NCBI GenBank assembly: GCA_024280995.1
Contig: JAMXLM010000002.1
Location: 1 to 64,000, forward strand
Direction of reading: 5' to 3'
From: Candidatus Dormiibacterota bacterium
GTDB taxonomy: Bacteria; Chloroflexota; Dormibacteria; Dormibacterales; Dormibacteraceae
Length of the DNA stretch: 64,000 nt
The notes under the pieces are model-generated. The model was given only the letters and a program-made list of their open reading frames with translations, had not been told where the DNA came from and ran no database searches. The translations under genes and the position numbers were made by a program. Shown here piece after piece: positions 51,636 through 60,540 of this stretch. Within the stretch, counting starts at the first letter, position 1. Each line of letters starts with the position of its first letter.

Positions 51636-52912
51636 GCAAATCGACCCTCTTCAACCGGATGATCGGCCAGAGGAAGGCGATCGTCGACGCACAGGCAGGC
51701 TTGACTCGTGACCGCCTCTATGGGGTGGCCGAGTGGCGCGGCCGCGAGTTCACGGTCGTCGACACCGCCGGGCTCGACCTCGATACGGCGAAGGACGAGT
51801 CCCGAGCCGCCATTGAAGCCCAGACGAAGGTCGCCATCGACCAGGCGGACCTGATCGTCTTCTTGCTCGACGTGCGGCAGGGCCTGACGCCGATCGACCG
51901 CGACATCGCGCGGATGCTGCGGACCTCGCGCCGGAACCTGATCGTCGTCGCCAACAAGGCCGACTCGCCGAGCGAGCGCCACCTCGCGCACGAGCTTCTG
52001 GAGCTCGGCTTCGACGAGCCGTCGCTCATCTCGGCTCAGCACGGCCTCGGCGTCGGTGATCTCCTGGACAGGCTCGTCGAGGCGATGCCTCCGCCTGAAG
52101 AGGCGCCCGGCCAGGACGGGAGCGCCGACCGGCTCGCGATCATGGGGCGACCCAACGTCGGCAAGTCCTCGCTGCTCAACGCATTGCTCGGCGACGAGCG
52201 CGCCCTGGTCAGCCCCATCCCGGGCACGACGCGAGACCCGATCGACACGGAGCTGACGTTCGGCGGCGTTCCGGTGGTGCTCGTCGACACCGCCGGCATC
52301 CGGCGCAAGTCGTCGAGCCGCGACCGGCTCGAGCGGTACAGCCTGCTTCGCGGCATCCACGCAATGGAGCGGTCCGACGCGGTGCTGCTCGTCATCGACG
52401 GCTCGGCCGGGGTGCTGGCCCAGGATCAGCACGTGGCCGGCTACGCCCTCGAGGCCGGCAAGGGCCTCGTGATCGTCGTCAACAAGATCGACCTGGTCGA
52501 GCCGGATATGCGCAAACCCGCGTACTGGCGCAAGGCGTTGACCAACGACTTCAAGTTCGCCGCTTTCGCCCCTGTCGTCGCCGTCTCGGCGAAGACGAAG
52601 GAAGGCATCCGCACCGTGATACCTGCAGCGCTCGAGGTGGTGGGGCAGAGGCGGATCAAGATGCCGCCCAACGAGCTGAACCGCGTCCTGCGCGAGGCTT
52701 TTCTCGAGCACCAGCCGCCCTCGTACAAAGGGCGCCGGCTGAAGCTCAACTACGCGACTCAGGCCGCCGCGGAGACGCCGACGGTCGTGATGTTCGTCAA
52801 CGACACGAACCTCCTTCACTTCTCCTACCGGCGCTATCTCGAGAAGAAGGTTCGCGATCGATTCGGGCTCGTCGGAAACCCGCTGAAACTGGTGCTCAGA
52901 GCGGGAAAATAG
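51593..52912 (+). CDS. der: Ribosome biogenesis GTPase Der (EngA), two GTPase domains
   Basis: [39 protein letters not shown] and [38 protein letters not shown]. Confidence 0.96.
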   Translation: [439 protein letters not shown]

Positions 52913-52978
52913 CCCGCGCTTACATTTCCCTGACCTGTGTAAAACAACCGGCTAACGTCGCGGTGTGAATTTGATGGC

Positions 52979-53680
52979 ATGGGCGCAGCGATGAGCTCGA
53001 AGATCCTGGTCGTCGACGACGAGAAGCACATCGTCGAGCTGGCGCGCCTCTACCTGACCCGCGAGGGCTACGAGGTCGAGGGGGTGGGGGACGGGGCGCA
53101 GGCCGTCGCCAAGTTCGGCCAGGTCAAGCCGGACCTGGTGATCCTCGACATCATGCTGCCCGGTACCGACGGCCTCACGATCTGCAAGGAGATCCGCAAG
53201 CAGAGCCAGGTGCCGATCATCATGCTCACCGCGCGAGACGAGGTGACCGACAAGGTTGTCGGTCTCGAGGTTGGCGCGGACGACTACCTGACCAAGCCCT
53301 TCCACCCGCAGGAGCTCGTCGCTCGGGCCAAGGCGCTGCTCCGCCGCGCGCGGACGGAGCCGGACCAGCCGAAGCTGGTGCGCGCGGGCAAGCTGGAGGT
53401 GGACATCGAGCGACACGAGGTGCGCTTCGGGCCGGAGCGCGTGCAGCTCCGCCCGAAGGAGTTCGACCTCCTGGCGCTGCTCGCCCGCTATCCGGGCCGC
53501 GTCTTCCAGCGCAGCGAGCTGCTCGACCTGGTGTGGGGCTACGACTTCCCGGGCTACACGCGCACGGTCGACGTCCACGTGCAGCAGGTGCGCGAGAAGC
53601 TGGCGGCCGCCAGGGTGACCGACCCCAGCATCCAGACGGTGTGGGGTGTGGGCTACCGGTTGGAGCTGGCAGGCAGCTGA
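52979..53680 (+). CDS. OmpR/PhoB-family response regulator
   Basis: KILVVDDEKHIVELARLYL, VILDIMLPGTDG, GADDYLTKPFHPQELVARAKALLRR, winged-helix C-term. Confidence 0.95.
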   Translation: MGAAMSSKILVVDDEKHIVELARLYLTREGYEVEGVGDGAQAVAKFGQVKPDLVILDIMLPGTDGLTICKEIRKQSQVPIIMLTARDEVTDKVVGLEVGADDYLTKPFHPQELVARAKALLRRARTEPDQPKLVRAGKLEVDIERHEVRFGPERVQLRPKEFDLLALLARYPGRVFQRSELLDLVWGYDFPGYTRTVDVHVQQVREKLAAARVTDPSIQTVWGVGYRLELAGS

Positions 53681-55149
53681 CCCTGCGCATACGGCTCCTC
53701 GCGGCCGCGGCAGGGATCGTCGCCCTGAGCCTGCTCCTGGCCGGTGCGCTGACCTGGGTCCAGGTTCGGACGCTGGAGTTCCAGGGAACCCAGGACCAGC
53801 TCGATCGGCAGATCACGACGGCCGCGCAGCAGGTGCGCATGAACGAGTGCCAGTTCGTGCAGGCGGGGACGGGCTCGTGCCGGGTCGCGTTTGCGGCGGA
53901 CTTCACCGCGCGTCTGGATTCACTTGCGGCCAGGCTCGGAACCGGCCGGCTTCTGCTGCTGGACAACGAGCGCTACATCGTGTACGACAGCGCGGCCCAG
54001 TCGACGGGCAGCCGGATCCCGCTGACTCAGTCGCAAAGGTTCCAGAACGTCCTCGAGGCTCGCCCAGTCTTCGACGGCGAGGGCTACATCGCAGCGGCCA
54101 TGAAGCTGCCAGGCAAGCGAATCGACCCACTCGGCGCAACGTACGTGGTCCTCGCGCAGCCTCAGTCATTCGTCGCCGGCGCCGCGGCCGGTGATCTCGC
54201 GACGCGCCTCCTCGAGGCCGGTGGGGTCGCCCTGGTCGCCGCGATGCTGCTCATCCTTCTCGTCGTCCGCTCGGTGACGCGGCCGCTGACCCAGCTCGCC
54301 GCCGCGGCCGAGGACATCGCGGCCGGCAACTACTCTCGGCGGGTCAGCATCTCCGGGCAGGACGAGATCGGCATGCTCGGCTCGGCATTCAACCGCATGG
54401 CCGAGGCGGTCGAGCGCGCCCGCAAGGTCCAGCGCGATTTCCTGGCCAATGTCTCGCACGAGCTGAAGACGCCGTTGACCAGCCTGATCGGTTTCAGCCA
54501 GGCTCTGGTCGACGACAGCTTGCTCAGCGATGCCGAGCGGCACCGCGCCGCGACGATCGTGCACGAGGAATCCGAGCGAGTGCTGCGCATGGCGCAGGAG
54601 CTTCTCGACCTCGCGCGGGTCGAGGCCGGGACGATCTCGATGCACATCACGTCGGTCGACCTGAGCGGTCAGCTGCAGCAAGAGCTCGAGATGGTCCGCC
54701 CGCGCGCCGCGTCACGCTCGCTGGCGCTGGACCTGAACGTCCCCGACGACATCCCACCGGTGGCCGCCGACCCCGAGCGCCTCCACCAGATCCTCGACAA
54801 CCTTCTCGACAACGCGGTCAAGTACGCACCCGAAGGGACGGCCGTGCATGCGGTGGCGCGGCTCAGCGGCGGCGGGGTGGAGACGATCGTCTCGAACCCC
54901 GCGGGTCAGCATCGGCCCGACCCGGATCGCATGTTTGAACGCTTCTACCGCGCGGACCCATCGAGGTCCGCCGCTGCGGGCGGTGTAGGTCTCGGCCTCT
55001 CGATCTCCCGCGAGCTCGCGGTCGCGATGAAGGGCAGGCTGTGGGCGGACTTCGACGACTCTGGCAACCTGCGCCTCCATCTGACGCTTCCAGCCTCGCG
55101 CGACTCGGTTTCGACGCCGGCAGAGGCAGCGCCGGCCGCCGTCGCGTAG
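53677..55149 (+). CDS. Sensor histidine kinase with HAMP (start uncertain; apparent CTG start, GTG at 53641 alternative)
   Basis: RDFLANVSHELKTPLTSLIGFSQALVDD H-box, DNLLDNAVKYAPEGT N-box, GVGLGLSISREL G-box. Confidence 0.92.
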   Translation: MTLRIRLLAAAAGIVALSLLLAGALTWVQVRTLEFQGTQDQLDRQITTAAQQVRMNECQFVQAGTGSCRVAFAADFTARLDSLAARLGTGRLLLLDNERYIVYDSAAQSTGSRIPLTQSQRFQNVLEARPVFDGEGYIAAAMKLPGKRIDPLGATYVVLAQPQSFVAGAAAGDLATRLLEAGGVALVAAMLLILLVVRSVTRPLTQLAAAAEDIAAGNYSRRVSISGQDEIGMLGSAFNRMAEAVERARKVQRDFLANVSHELKTPLTSLIGFSQALVDDSLLSDAERHRAATIVHEESERVLRMAQELLDLARVEAGTISMHITSVDLSGQLQQELEMVRPRAASRSLALDLNVPDDIPPVAADPERLHQILDNLLDNAVKYAPEGTAVHAVARLSGGGVETIVSNPAGQHRPDPDRMFERFYRADPSRSAAAGGVGLGLSISRELAVAMKGRLWADFDDSGNLRLHLTLPASRDSVSTPAEAAPAAVA

Positions 55150-55150
55150 G

Positions 55151-55267
55151 TCAAGCGAGAAGGCGCCGCCGGCCGAACGCAAGTCCCGGTTCGCCTCGCA
55201 CATACATCAGCAAGAACAGCGCTTCGACGATCACGGACAGAAGGCCCAGTGGAACCGGGCCCATCAT
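55151..55267 (-). CDS. Possible 38-aa membrane miniprotein
   Basis: MMGPVPLGLLSVIVEALFLLMYVRGEPGLAFGRRRLLA; ATGA overlap with the upstream gene. Confidence 0.4.
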   Translation of the reverse strand: MMGPVPLGLLSVIVEALFLLMYVRGEPGLAFGRRRLLA

Positions 55268-55581
55268 GTCAAGCGCTGCTCGTGGTAGAAGGGCAAGCCT
55301 GTGGTACGCGCGAGGGCGTACGCCACGATGGCGATCGCCGACATGAGGGCGGCTAGGTCCCACGCCGGCTGACTGCCGGCGCCGATCCCAATCGCAAGCG
55401 GCACTGTCGCGAGCGCGAGAAGCAAGAACAGCACCCCGATGTAAGCGGCGGCCATGAAGTGGTCCGGAAACGCGATCACGTGTATCGCCCCGTTGCTGAG
55501 CAACAGGGCGCTCGCGACCAAGGCCTGCCCATGCGAACGCTTCATGGGCGCGTCGAAGAAGCGTGTTGAAAAGAGTCCCAT
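55264..55581 (-). CDS. Small integral membrane protein
   Basis: MGLFSTRFFDAPMKRSHGQALVASALLLSNGAIHVIAFPDHFMAAAYIGVLFLLLALATVPLAIG... Confidence 0.65.
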   Translation of the reverse strand: MGLFSTRFFDAPMKRSHGQALVASALLLSNGAIHVIAFPDHFMAAAYIGVLFLLLALATVPLAIGIGAGSQPAWDLAALMSAIAIVAYALARTTGLPFYHEQRLT

Positions 55582-55601
55582 CAAGACGTTACGGGCGGCG
55601 G

Positions 55602-56957
55602 TCACTGCTGAGCGGCGGGGACCAGAAGCGTCACCGGGTTCTCGATCAGCCGTTTGACCTCGGCCATGAACTGGGCCGCGGTCGCCCCGTAGAAAACCCG
55701 ATGGTCGACCGAAAGCGTCATACGCATGACCTTGCCCGGCACGATGCGGTCGCCTTCGACGACCGGCACGTCCTTGATGCCGCCGACCGCGAGGATCGCG
55801 GCCTCGGGCGGGTTGATGATCGCGGTGAACTCGTCCACACCGTACATGCCGAGGTTCGAGATCGAGAACGTCGCGCCGCTGAGGTCGCCTTCGGCCGGCC
55901 GCCCTGATCGCGCGCGCTCGATGACCTGGCGGGACTCGATCGAGATCTGGATGATGTCCTTGAGATCGGCATCGTGCACAACCGGCACGAGTAAGCCCAT
56001 GCCCTGGCTCGGCGCGACCGCGAGGCCGATGTTGATCGAACGCTTGCGTTGAAATTTGCCGTCGGCCCACGAGGAGTTGACCTCGGGGAACTTGCGGAGG
56101 GCGAGCGCGCAGGCCCGCACCAGGAAGTCGGTCATCGTCACCTTCTCGGCGCCGGGTACGGAGTCCTTGAGCTGCTGGCGCAGGCTGACCGCGAGGTCGA
56201 CGCGAACCTCGACGGTGACCTGGAACTCGGGCACGGTGGCCTTCGACTCGGCCATGCGGCGGGCGATGGTCGACTGCATTCGCGTGGGTTCGATGACCTC
56301 TACGTCGGGGCCGGCCGGCCGCTCCGCCACCGGCTGCGGCCGGCGCCGCTCCGCCTGCCGTGTTCCACCGGCCGCCATCACGTCTTCCTTGACTATGCGG
56401 CCGTCGGGGCCGGTGCCCTTGACCGATGCAAGGTCGACGCCCATCTCCTCGGCGAGGCGTCGCGCGAGAGGGGAGGCTTTGACGCTCCCGTCAGCCTGAC
56501 CGCCCCGCTCGCGCGCTGGCGGGGGAGCCTGTGGCGCCTGAGGTGGCGCGGGTTCGGCTTCCTGCGCGGGCGGGCCTTCTTGCGCGGGCGGGGCCTCCTG
56601 CGCAGGCTGGGACGCCTGTGCCGGCTCCGGTTGCTTCGCCGGCGCCGGTTCCTTGGCCTTGGACTTTGCGGCAGGGGCGGCCGCGGGCGGGGGTTGGGCG
56701 GCGGGTGCGGGCGCGGCGTCGGCTCCGCCGTCACCGATCCGGGCGATCGGCGCCCCGATCTTGGCCGGCACGCCCTGCTCGACCAGGATCTGCAGCGTGC
56801 CGTCGGCGTCAGCCTCGAGGTCGAACGTGGCCTTGTCGGATTCGACCTCGGCGAGCACGTCTCCGCTCTTCACTGCGTCGCCCGACTTCTTCTTCCACTC
56901 GACGATCGTGCCCTCCTCCATCGTGTCGGAGAGCTTCGGCATGTTGATGTCGGACAT
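55602..56957 (-). CDS. Dihydrolipoamide acyltransferase (E2)
   Basis: Lipoyl domain ESDKATFDLEA, Pro/Ala linker, PSBD KASPLARRLAEEMGVDLASVKGTGPDGRIVKEDV, catalytic domain; ATGA overlap with E1-beta. Confidence 0.95.
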   Translation of the reverse strand: MSDINMPKLSDTMEEGTIVEWKKKSGDAVKSGDVLAEVESDKATFDLEADADGTLQILVEQGVPAKIGAPIARIGDGGADAAPAPAAQPPPAAAPAAKSKAKEPAPAKQPEPAQASQPAQEAPPAQEGPPAQEAEPAPPQAPQAPPPARERGGQADGSVKASPLARRLAEEMGVDLASVKGTGPDGRIVKEDVMAAGGTRQAERRRPQPVAERPAGPDVEVIEPTRMQSTIARRMAESKATVPEFQVTVEVRVDLAVSLRQQLKDSVPGAEKVTMTDFLVRACALALRKFPEVNSSWADGKFQRKRSINIGLAVAPSQGMGLLVPVVHDADLKDIIQISIESRQVIERARSGRPAEGDLSGATFSISNLGMYGVDEFTAIINPPEAAILAVGGIKDVPVVEGDRIVPGKVMRMTLSVDHRVFYGATAAQFMAEVKRLIENPVTLLVPAAQQ

Positions 56958-57964
56958 CAGGCGTCGACCTTCTTGCCGAGCGTCGCGCGCACGAGCCGTT
57001 TGATGTCTTCGGCCGTCGGGATCGAGGCCTTCTCGAGGCCCTGGTTGTAGGGCATGGGCACTTGCGCCCCGCCAAGACGGCGCACCGGCGCGTCCAGGTA
57101 GTCGAAGCATCGCTCCTGCACGCCGGCGGTGATCTCCGCGGTGACGCCGTATGTCGACCAGCCTTCCTCGACCGCGACGCACCGGCTTGTCTTCCGCACC
57201 GAGTCGACGATCGGCTTCCAGTCGATGGGCCGGATCGAGCGCAGGTCGATGACCTCGGCGTCGATGTCCTCCTCCTCGAGCTGCTTGGCGGCCTCGTAGG
57301 CGAGCACCGCCATCCGCGACACCCCGACGATGGTTATGTCTGAACCTTCGCGCCGCACCGCCGCCTGGCCGAGCGGCGTCGTGTAATCGCCATCGGGAAC
57401 GGGCCCCTTGACGTTGTAGAGGCTCATCGACTCGAGAAACATCACGGGGTTGTCGGACCGAATGGCAGACTTCAGCAGCCCCTTTGCGTCTTCCGGCGTC
57501 GTGGGCGCGACGACGAGCAGCCCGGGGATCAGGCCGTAGAGGACCTCGAACGAGTGGGAGTGCTGGGCCGACAGCTGGTGGCCCGCGCCGCCGGGCATGC
57601 GGATGACCATCGGCACCTTGACCTCGCCGCCGAACATGTAGCGGATCTTGGCCGCGTTGTTGACGATCTGGTCGTACGCGACCAGCGAGAAGTTGATCGT
57701 CATCAGCTCGACCACCGGCCGCAGCCCGAGCATCGCCGACCCGATCGCCGTGCCCACGATGACCTCCTCGGCGATGGGCGCGTCGACGACGCGCTGGGCG
57801 CCGAATCGGTCGAGCAGGCCCTCGGTCACGCGATAGGCGCCGCCGAACTTGCCGATGTCCTCACCGATCAGGTAGATGGTCTCGTCGCGCTCCATCTCCT
57901 CCGCCAGCGCCTCTCGCAGCGCCACGCGGTAGAGCTTGTCTTCGGCCTTGACCGCGGTTGCCAT
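56957..57964 (-). CDS. pdhB: Pyruvate dehydrogenase E1 component beta subunit
   Basis: LYRVALREALAEEMERDETIYLIGEDIGKFGGAYRVTEGLLDRFGAQRVVDAPIAE. Confidence 0.95.
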   Translation of the reverse strand: MATAVKAEDKLYRVALREALAEEMERDETIYLIGEDIGKFGGAYRVTEGLLDRFGAQRVVDAPIAEEVIVGTAIGSAMLGLRPVVELMTINFSLVAYDQIVNNAAKIRYMFGGEVKVPMVIRMPGGAGHQLSAQHSHSFEVLYGLIPGLLVVAPTTPEDAKGLLKSAIRSDNPVMFLESMSLYNVKGPVPDGDYTTPLGQAAVRREGSDITIVGVSRMAVLAYEAAKQLEEEDIDAEVIDLRSIRPIDWKPIVDSVRKTSRCVAVEEGWSTYGVTAEITAGVQERCFDYLDAPVRRLGGAQVPMPYNQGLEKASIPTAEDIKRLVRATLGKKVDA

Positions 57965-60495
57965 CAGACCTTCTCCGCGCGCAGCTCGGGCCGGTTGTCC
58001 CACTGTCCGGCGTACGTGTACTTGTAGAGATCGGCCGCGTTCGGGTCCGGGCTCTCGTCCGCGAACTGGATGATGTCCTTCACCTCGTTGTCGACCTCGA
58101 CACGCACGTTCTTGAAGTATTCCTCGTCGGCCAGGCCACTCGACTCCAGCTCGTGCTCGAAAGCGACGATGGGGTCGGCCTTGCGCCACGTCACCTTGTC
58201 CTCTTCCGACCGGTACTTGTCCGGGTCGACCACCGAGTGGCCCCGGAAGCGATAGCAGAGGGACTCTATGAAGCGCGGCACCGAATCCTTGCGCGTCTTC
58301 TCGAGGATCTCGCTCGTCTTCAGCATCACCTCGCGCACGTTCATGCCGTCGATCTGGATCGACTCCATGTCGTAGGCGCACGCCTTCTTGTAGATGTCCG
58401 CCACGGCGGATGCCTTCTCGACGGGCGTGCCCATCCCGTAGCGGTTGTTGACGCAGAACCAGACCACCGGCAGATCGAAGACCTTGGCCATGTTCAGCGA
58501 CTCGTGGAAGGCGCCGATGTTCGTCGCGCCGTCACCGAACATGCAGAACACCACGTCGTCGTGCTTCTGATATTTGACCGCCCACGCGCCGCCAACCGCG
58601 AGGGGGAGGTGGCCGCCGACGATGCCGTAGCCGCCCATGAAGCGCAGCTTGTAGTCGACCAGGTGCATCGACCCGCCGCGTCCGTGTGACGTGCCGGTCT
58701 CCTTGCCGAACAGCTCCGCCATGACCTCCTTGGGGTCGACACCGCGCGCGATCGCGTGGCCGTGCTCGCGGTAGCTGGTGAAGATCCAGTCGTTCGGCTT
58801 GAGGGCAAGGATGCCTCCGACCACGGTCGCCTCCTCGCCGATGTTGAGGTGGCAGTAGCCGCCGATCTTCGCCTTCGTGTACTGCTCTTGCGCGCGCTCT
58901 TCGAAGCGACGGATGAGCTGCATCTGCCGGTGAATCCCGAGCAGGAAGTCGCGATTGTCCTTCTTCAGCTCGAGCGCCTTGGCGTTGATTGCCGCGGGCG
59001 TGGGAGGTGGGGAGGAGGGAGACGGTTTCACGGTGGCTGCCATTTCTTTCTCTCGATTTTGGTTGTTCTGGGTGGTCTGGGGCGCGGGAGCCGGGTTTGC
59101 CTGCCGGCGGTTCGCGATGTGAATGGCGCGGCCCTGAGCCGCAAGCGCCGCCTCCATCAACGACTCAGGCAATGTCGGATGGGCGTGGATCGTCAGGTCG
59201 ATCTGCTCCAGGGTCAGGCCGTTCTGGATCGCCAGCGTGGCCTCGGCAATGAGGTCCGTGGCGCGAGGGCCGACGATGTGCGCCCCCAGCAGCTTGCCCG
59301 ACTCTGGGTCGCTGAGCACCTTGACGAAGCCCTCGGTCTGGCCGAGGGTCAGCGCCCGGCCGGACGCTGCGAACGGGAAGCGTCCGACCTTGACCGCGAT
59401 CCCCTTCTCCTTCGCCTCTTTCTCGCCAAGGCCGACGTGTGCGATCTCCGGGTCGGTGTACACGCAGTTCGGCGCCGCGTGGTAGTCGGGGACGCGCTGA
59501 GAATGATTGCCCGCCCCGGCGATGTTCTCGACGGCGCACACGCCTTCGTAGGACGCGACGTGGGCGAGCATGATGCCGCCGATGACGTCGCCGATCGCCC
59601 AGATGCCTTCGGCGTCGGTGTGCAGGTGCTCGTCGACAACCACGCGACCGCGCTCGAGCTTGACCCCGGCCTTCTCGGCCTCCAGCCCCTGGGTGAAGGG
59701 CACGCGCCCGACCGCGAGCAGGACCTGGTCTGCGTCCACGGCGCCACCCTCGGCACCGGTGGAGAACTGCACCTGGAAGGCGCCGTTCTGCTTCACGACG
59801 CGTGAGACTTTGCTTTCGGTGTGGATCTCGCCGCCGAGGCCCGCCAGGTGCTTCGAATAGACGTTGACCAGGTCGCTGTCGACCATCGCCAGCACCTGCG
59901 GCAGCATCTCGAGAACCGTGACCTTGCTGCCAAGCGCCGCGAACATGGCCGCGAACTCCATGCCGACGACCCCGCCGCCGATCACGGCCAGGCGCTTCGG
60001 CACTTCTTTGAGCTCGAGGATCTGGTCGGAGTCGATCGTCAGCTCGGCGCCCGGAAGAGGGATCCGTGAGACCGCCGACCCGGTGGCGATGACGATGTCC
60101 TTGCTCTGCAGCTGATCGCCGCCGACCTCGATCACGCCCTTGCCGGCCAGCTTCGCGGCGCCGGCGTAGCTGGTCACGCCGCCGGCCTTGAGCAAGCCCT
60201 CGACGCCTTTGACCAGCTGATCGACCACCGCCGTCTTGCGCTTTTGTGCGGCGGACCAGTCGAAGCCGACGTTGTCGGCGACCAGGCCGAACGGCCGGCC
60301 GTCCCTGGCCAGCGTGTAGAGCTCGGACGACTGGAGCAGCGCCTTGGTCGGGATGCAGCCGCGGACCAGGCAGGTTCCGCCCATCCGGTCCTTCTCGACG
60401 ATGGCGGTCCTGGCGCCCAGCTGCGCGGCGCGTAGGGCCGCGACGTAGCCGCCGGGCCCGCCTCCGATCACGACGACGTCAAACGATCCGCCCAT
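57964..60495 (-). CDS. Single continuous ORF: dihydrolipoamide dehydrogenase (E3) fused to pyruvate dehydrogenase E1 alpha
   Basis: N-term FDVVVIGGGPGGYVAALRAAQLG..GGTCLVRGCIPTKALL..HAHPTLPESLMEAALAAQGRAIHIANRRQ; linker ANPAPAPQTTQNNQNREKE; C-term E1alpha (HLNIGEEATVVGGI, GDGATNIGAFHESLNMA); no stop between; possible internal ATG at 59043. Confidence 0.92.
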   Translation of the reverse strand: MGGSFDVVVIGGGPGGYVAALRAAQLGARTAIVEKDRMGGTCLVRGCIPTKALLQSSELYTLARDGRPFGLVADNVGFDWSAAQKRKTAVVDQLVKGVEGLLKAGGVTSYAGAAKLAGKGVIEVGGDQLQSKDIVIATGSAVSRIPLPGAELTIDSDQILELKEVPKRLAVIGGGVVGMEFAAMFAALGSKVTVLEMLPQVLAMVDSDLVNVYSKHLAGLGGEIHTESKVSRVVKQNGAFQVQFSTGAEGGAVDADQVLLAVGRVPFTQGLEAEKAGVKLERGRVVVDEHLHTDAEGIWAIGDVIGGIMLAHVASYEGVCAVENIAGAGNHSQRVPDYHAAPNCVYTDPEIAHVGLGEKEAKEKGIAVKVGRFPFAASGRALTLGQTEGFVKVLSDPESGKLLGAHIVGPRATDLIAEATLAIQNGLTLEQIDLTIHAHPTLPESLMEAALAAQGRAIHIANRRQANPAPAPQTTQNNQNREKEMAATVKPSPSSPPPTPAAINAKALELKKDNRDFLLGIHRQMQLIRRFEERAQEQYTKAKIGGYCHLNIGEEATVVGGILALKPNDWIFTSYREHGHAIARGVDPKEVMAELFGKETGTSHGRGGSMHLVDYKLRFMGGYGIVGGHLPLAVGGAWAVKYQKHDDVVFCMFGDGATNIGAFHESLNMAKVFDLPVVWFCVNNRYGMGTPVEKASAVADIYKKACAYDMESIQIDGMNVREVMLKTSEILEKTRKDSVPRFIESLCYRFRGHSVVDPDKYRSEEDKVTWRKADPIVAFEHELESSGLADEEYFKNVRVEVDNEVKDIIQFADESPDPNAADLYKYTYAGQWDNRPELRAEKV

Positions 60496-60540
60496 AGCTC
60501 CCATCTATACGAGGTATCAATAGAAATTATGCCGCGAGGC

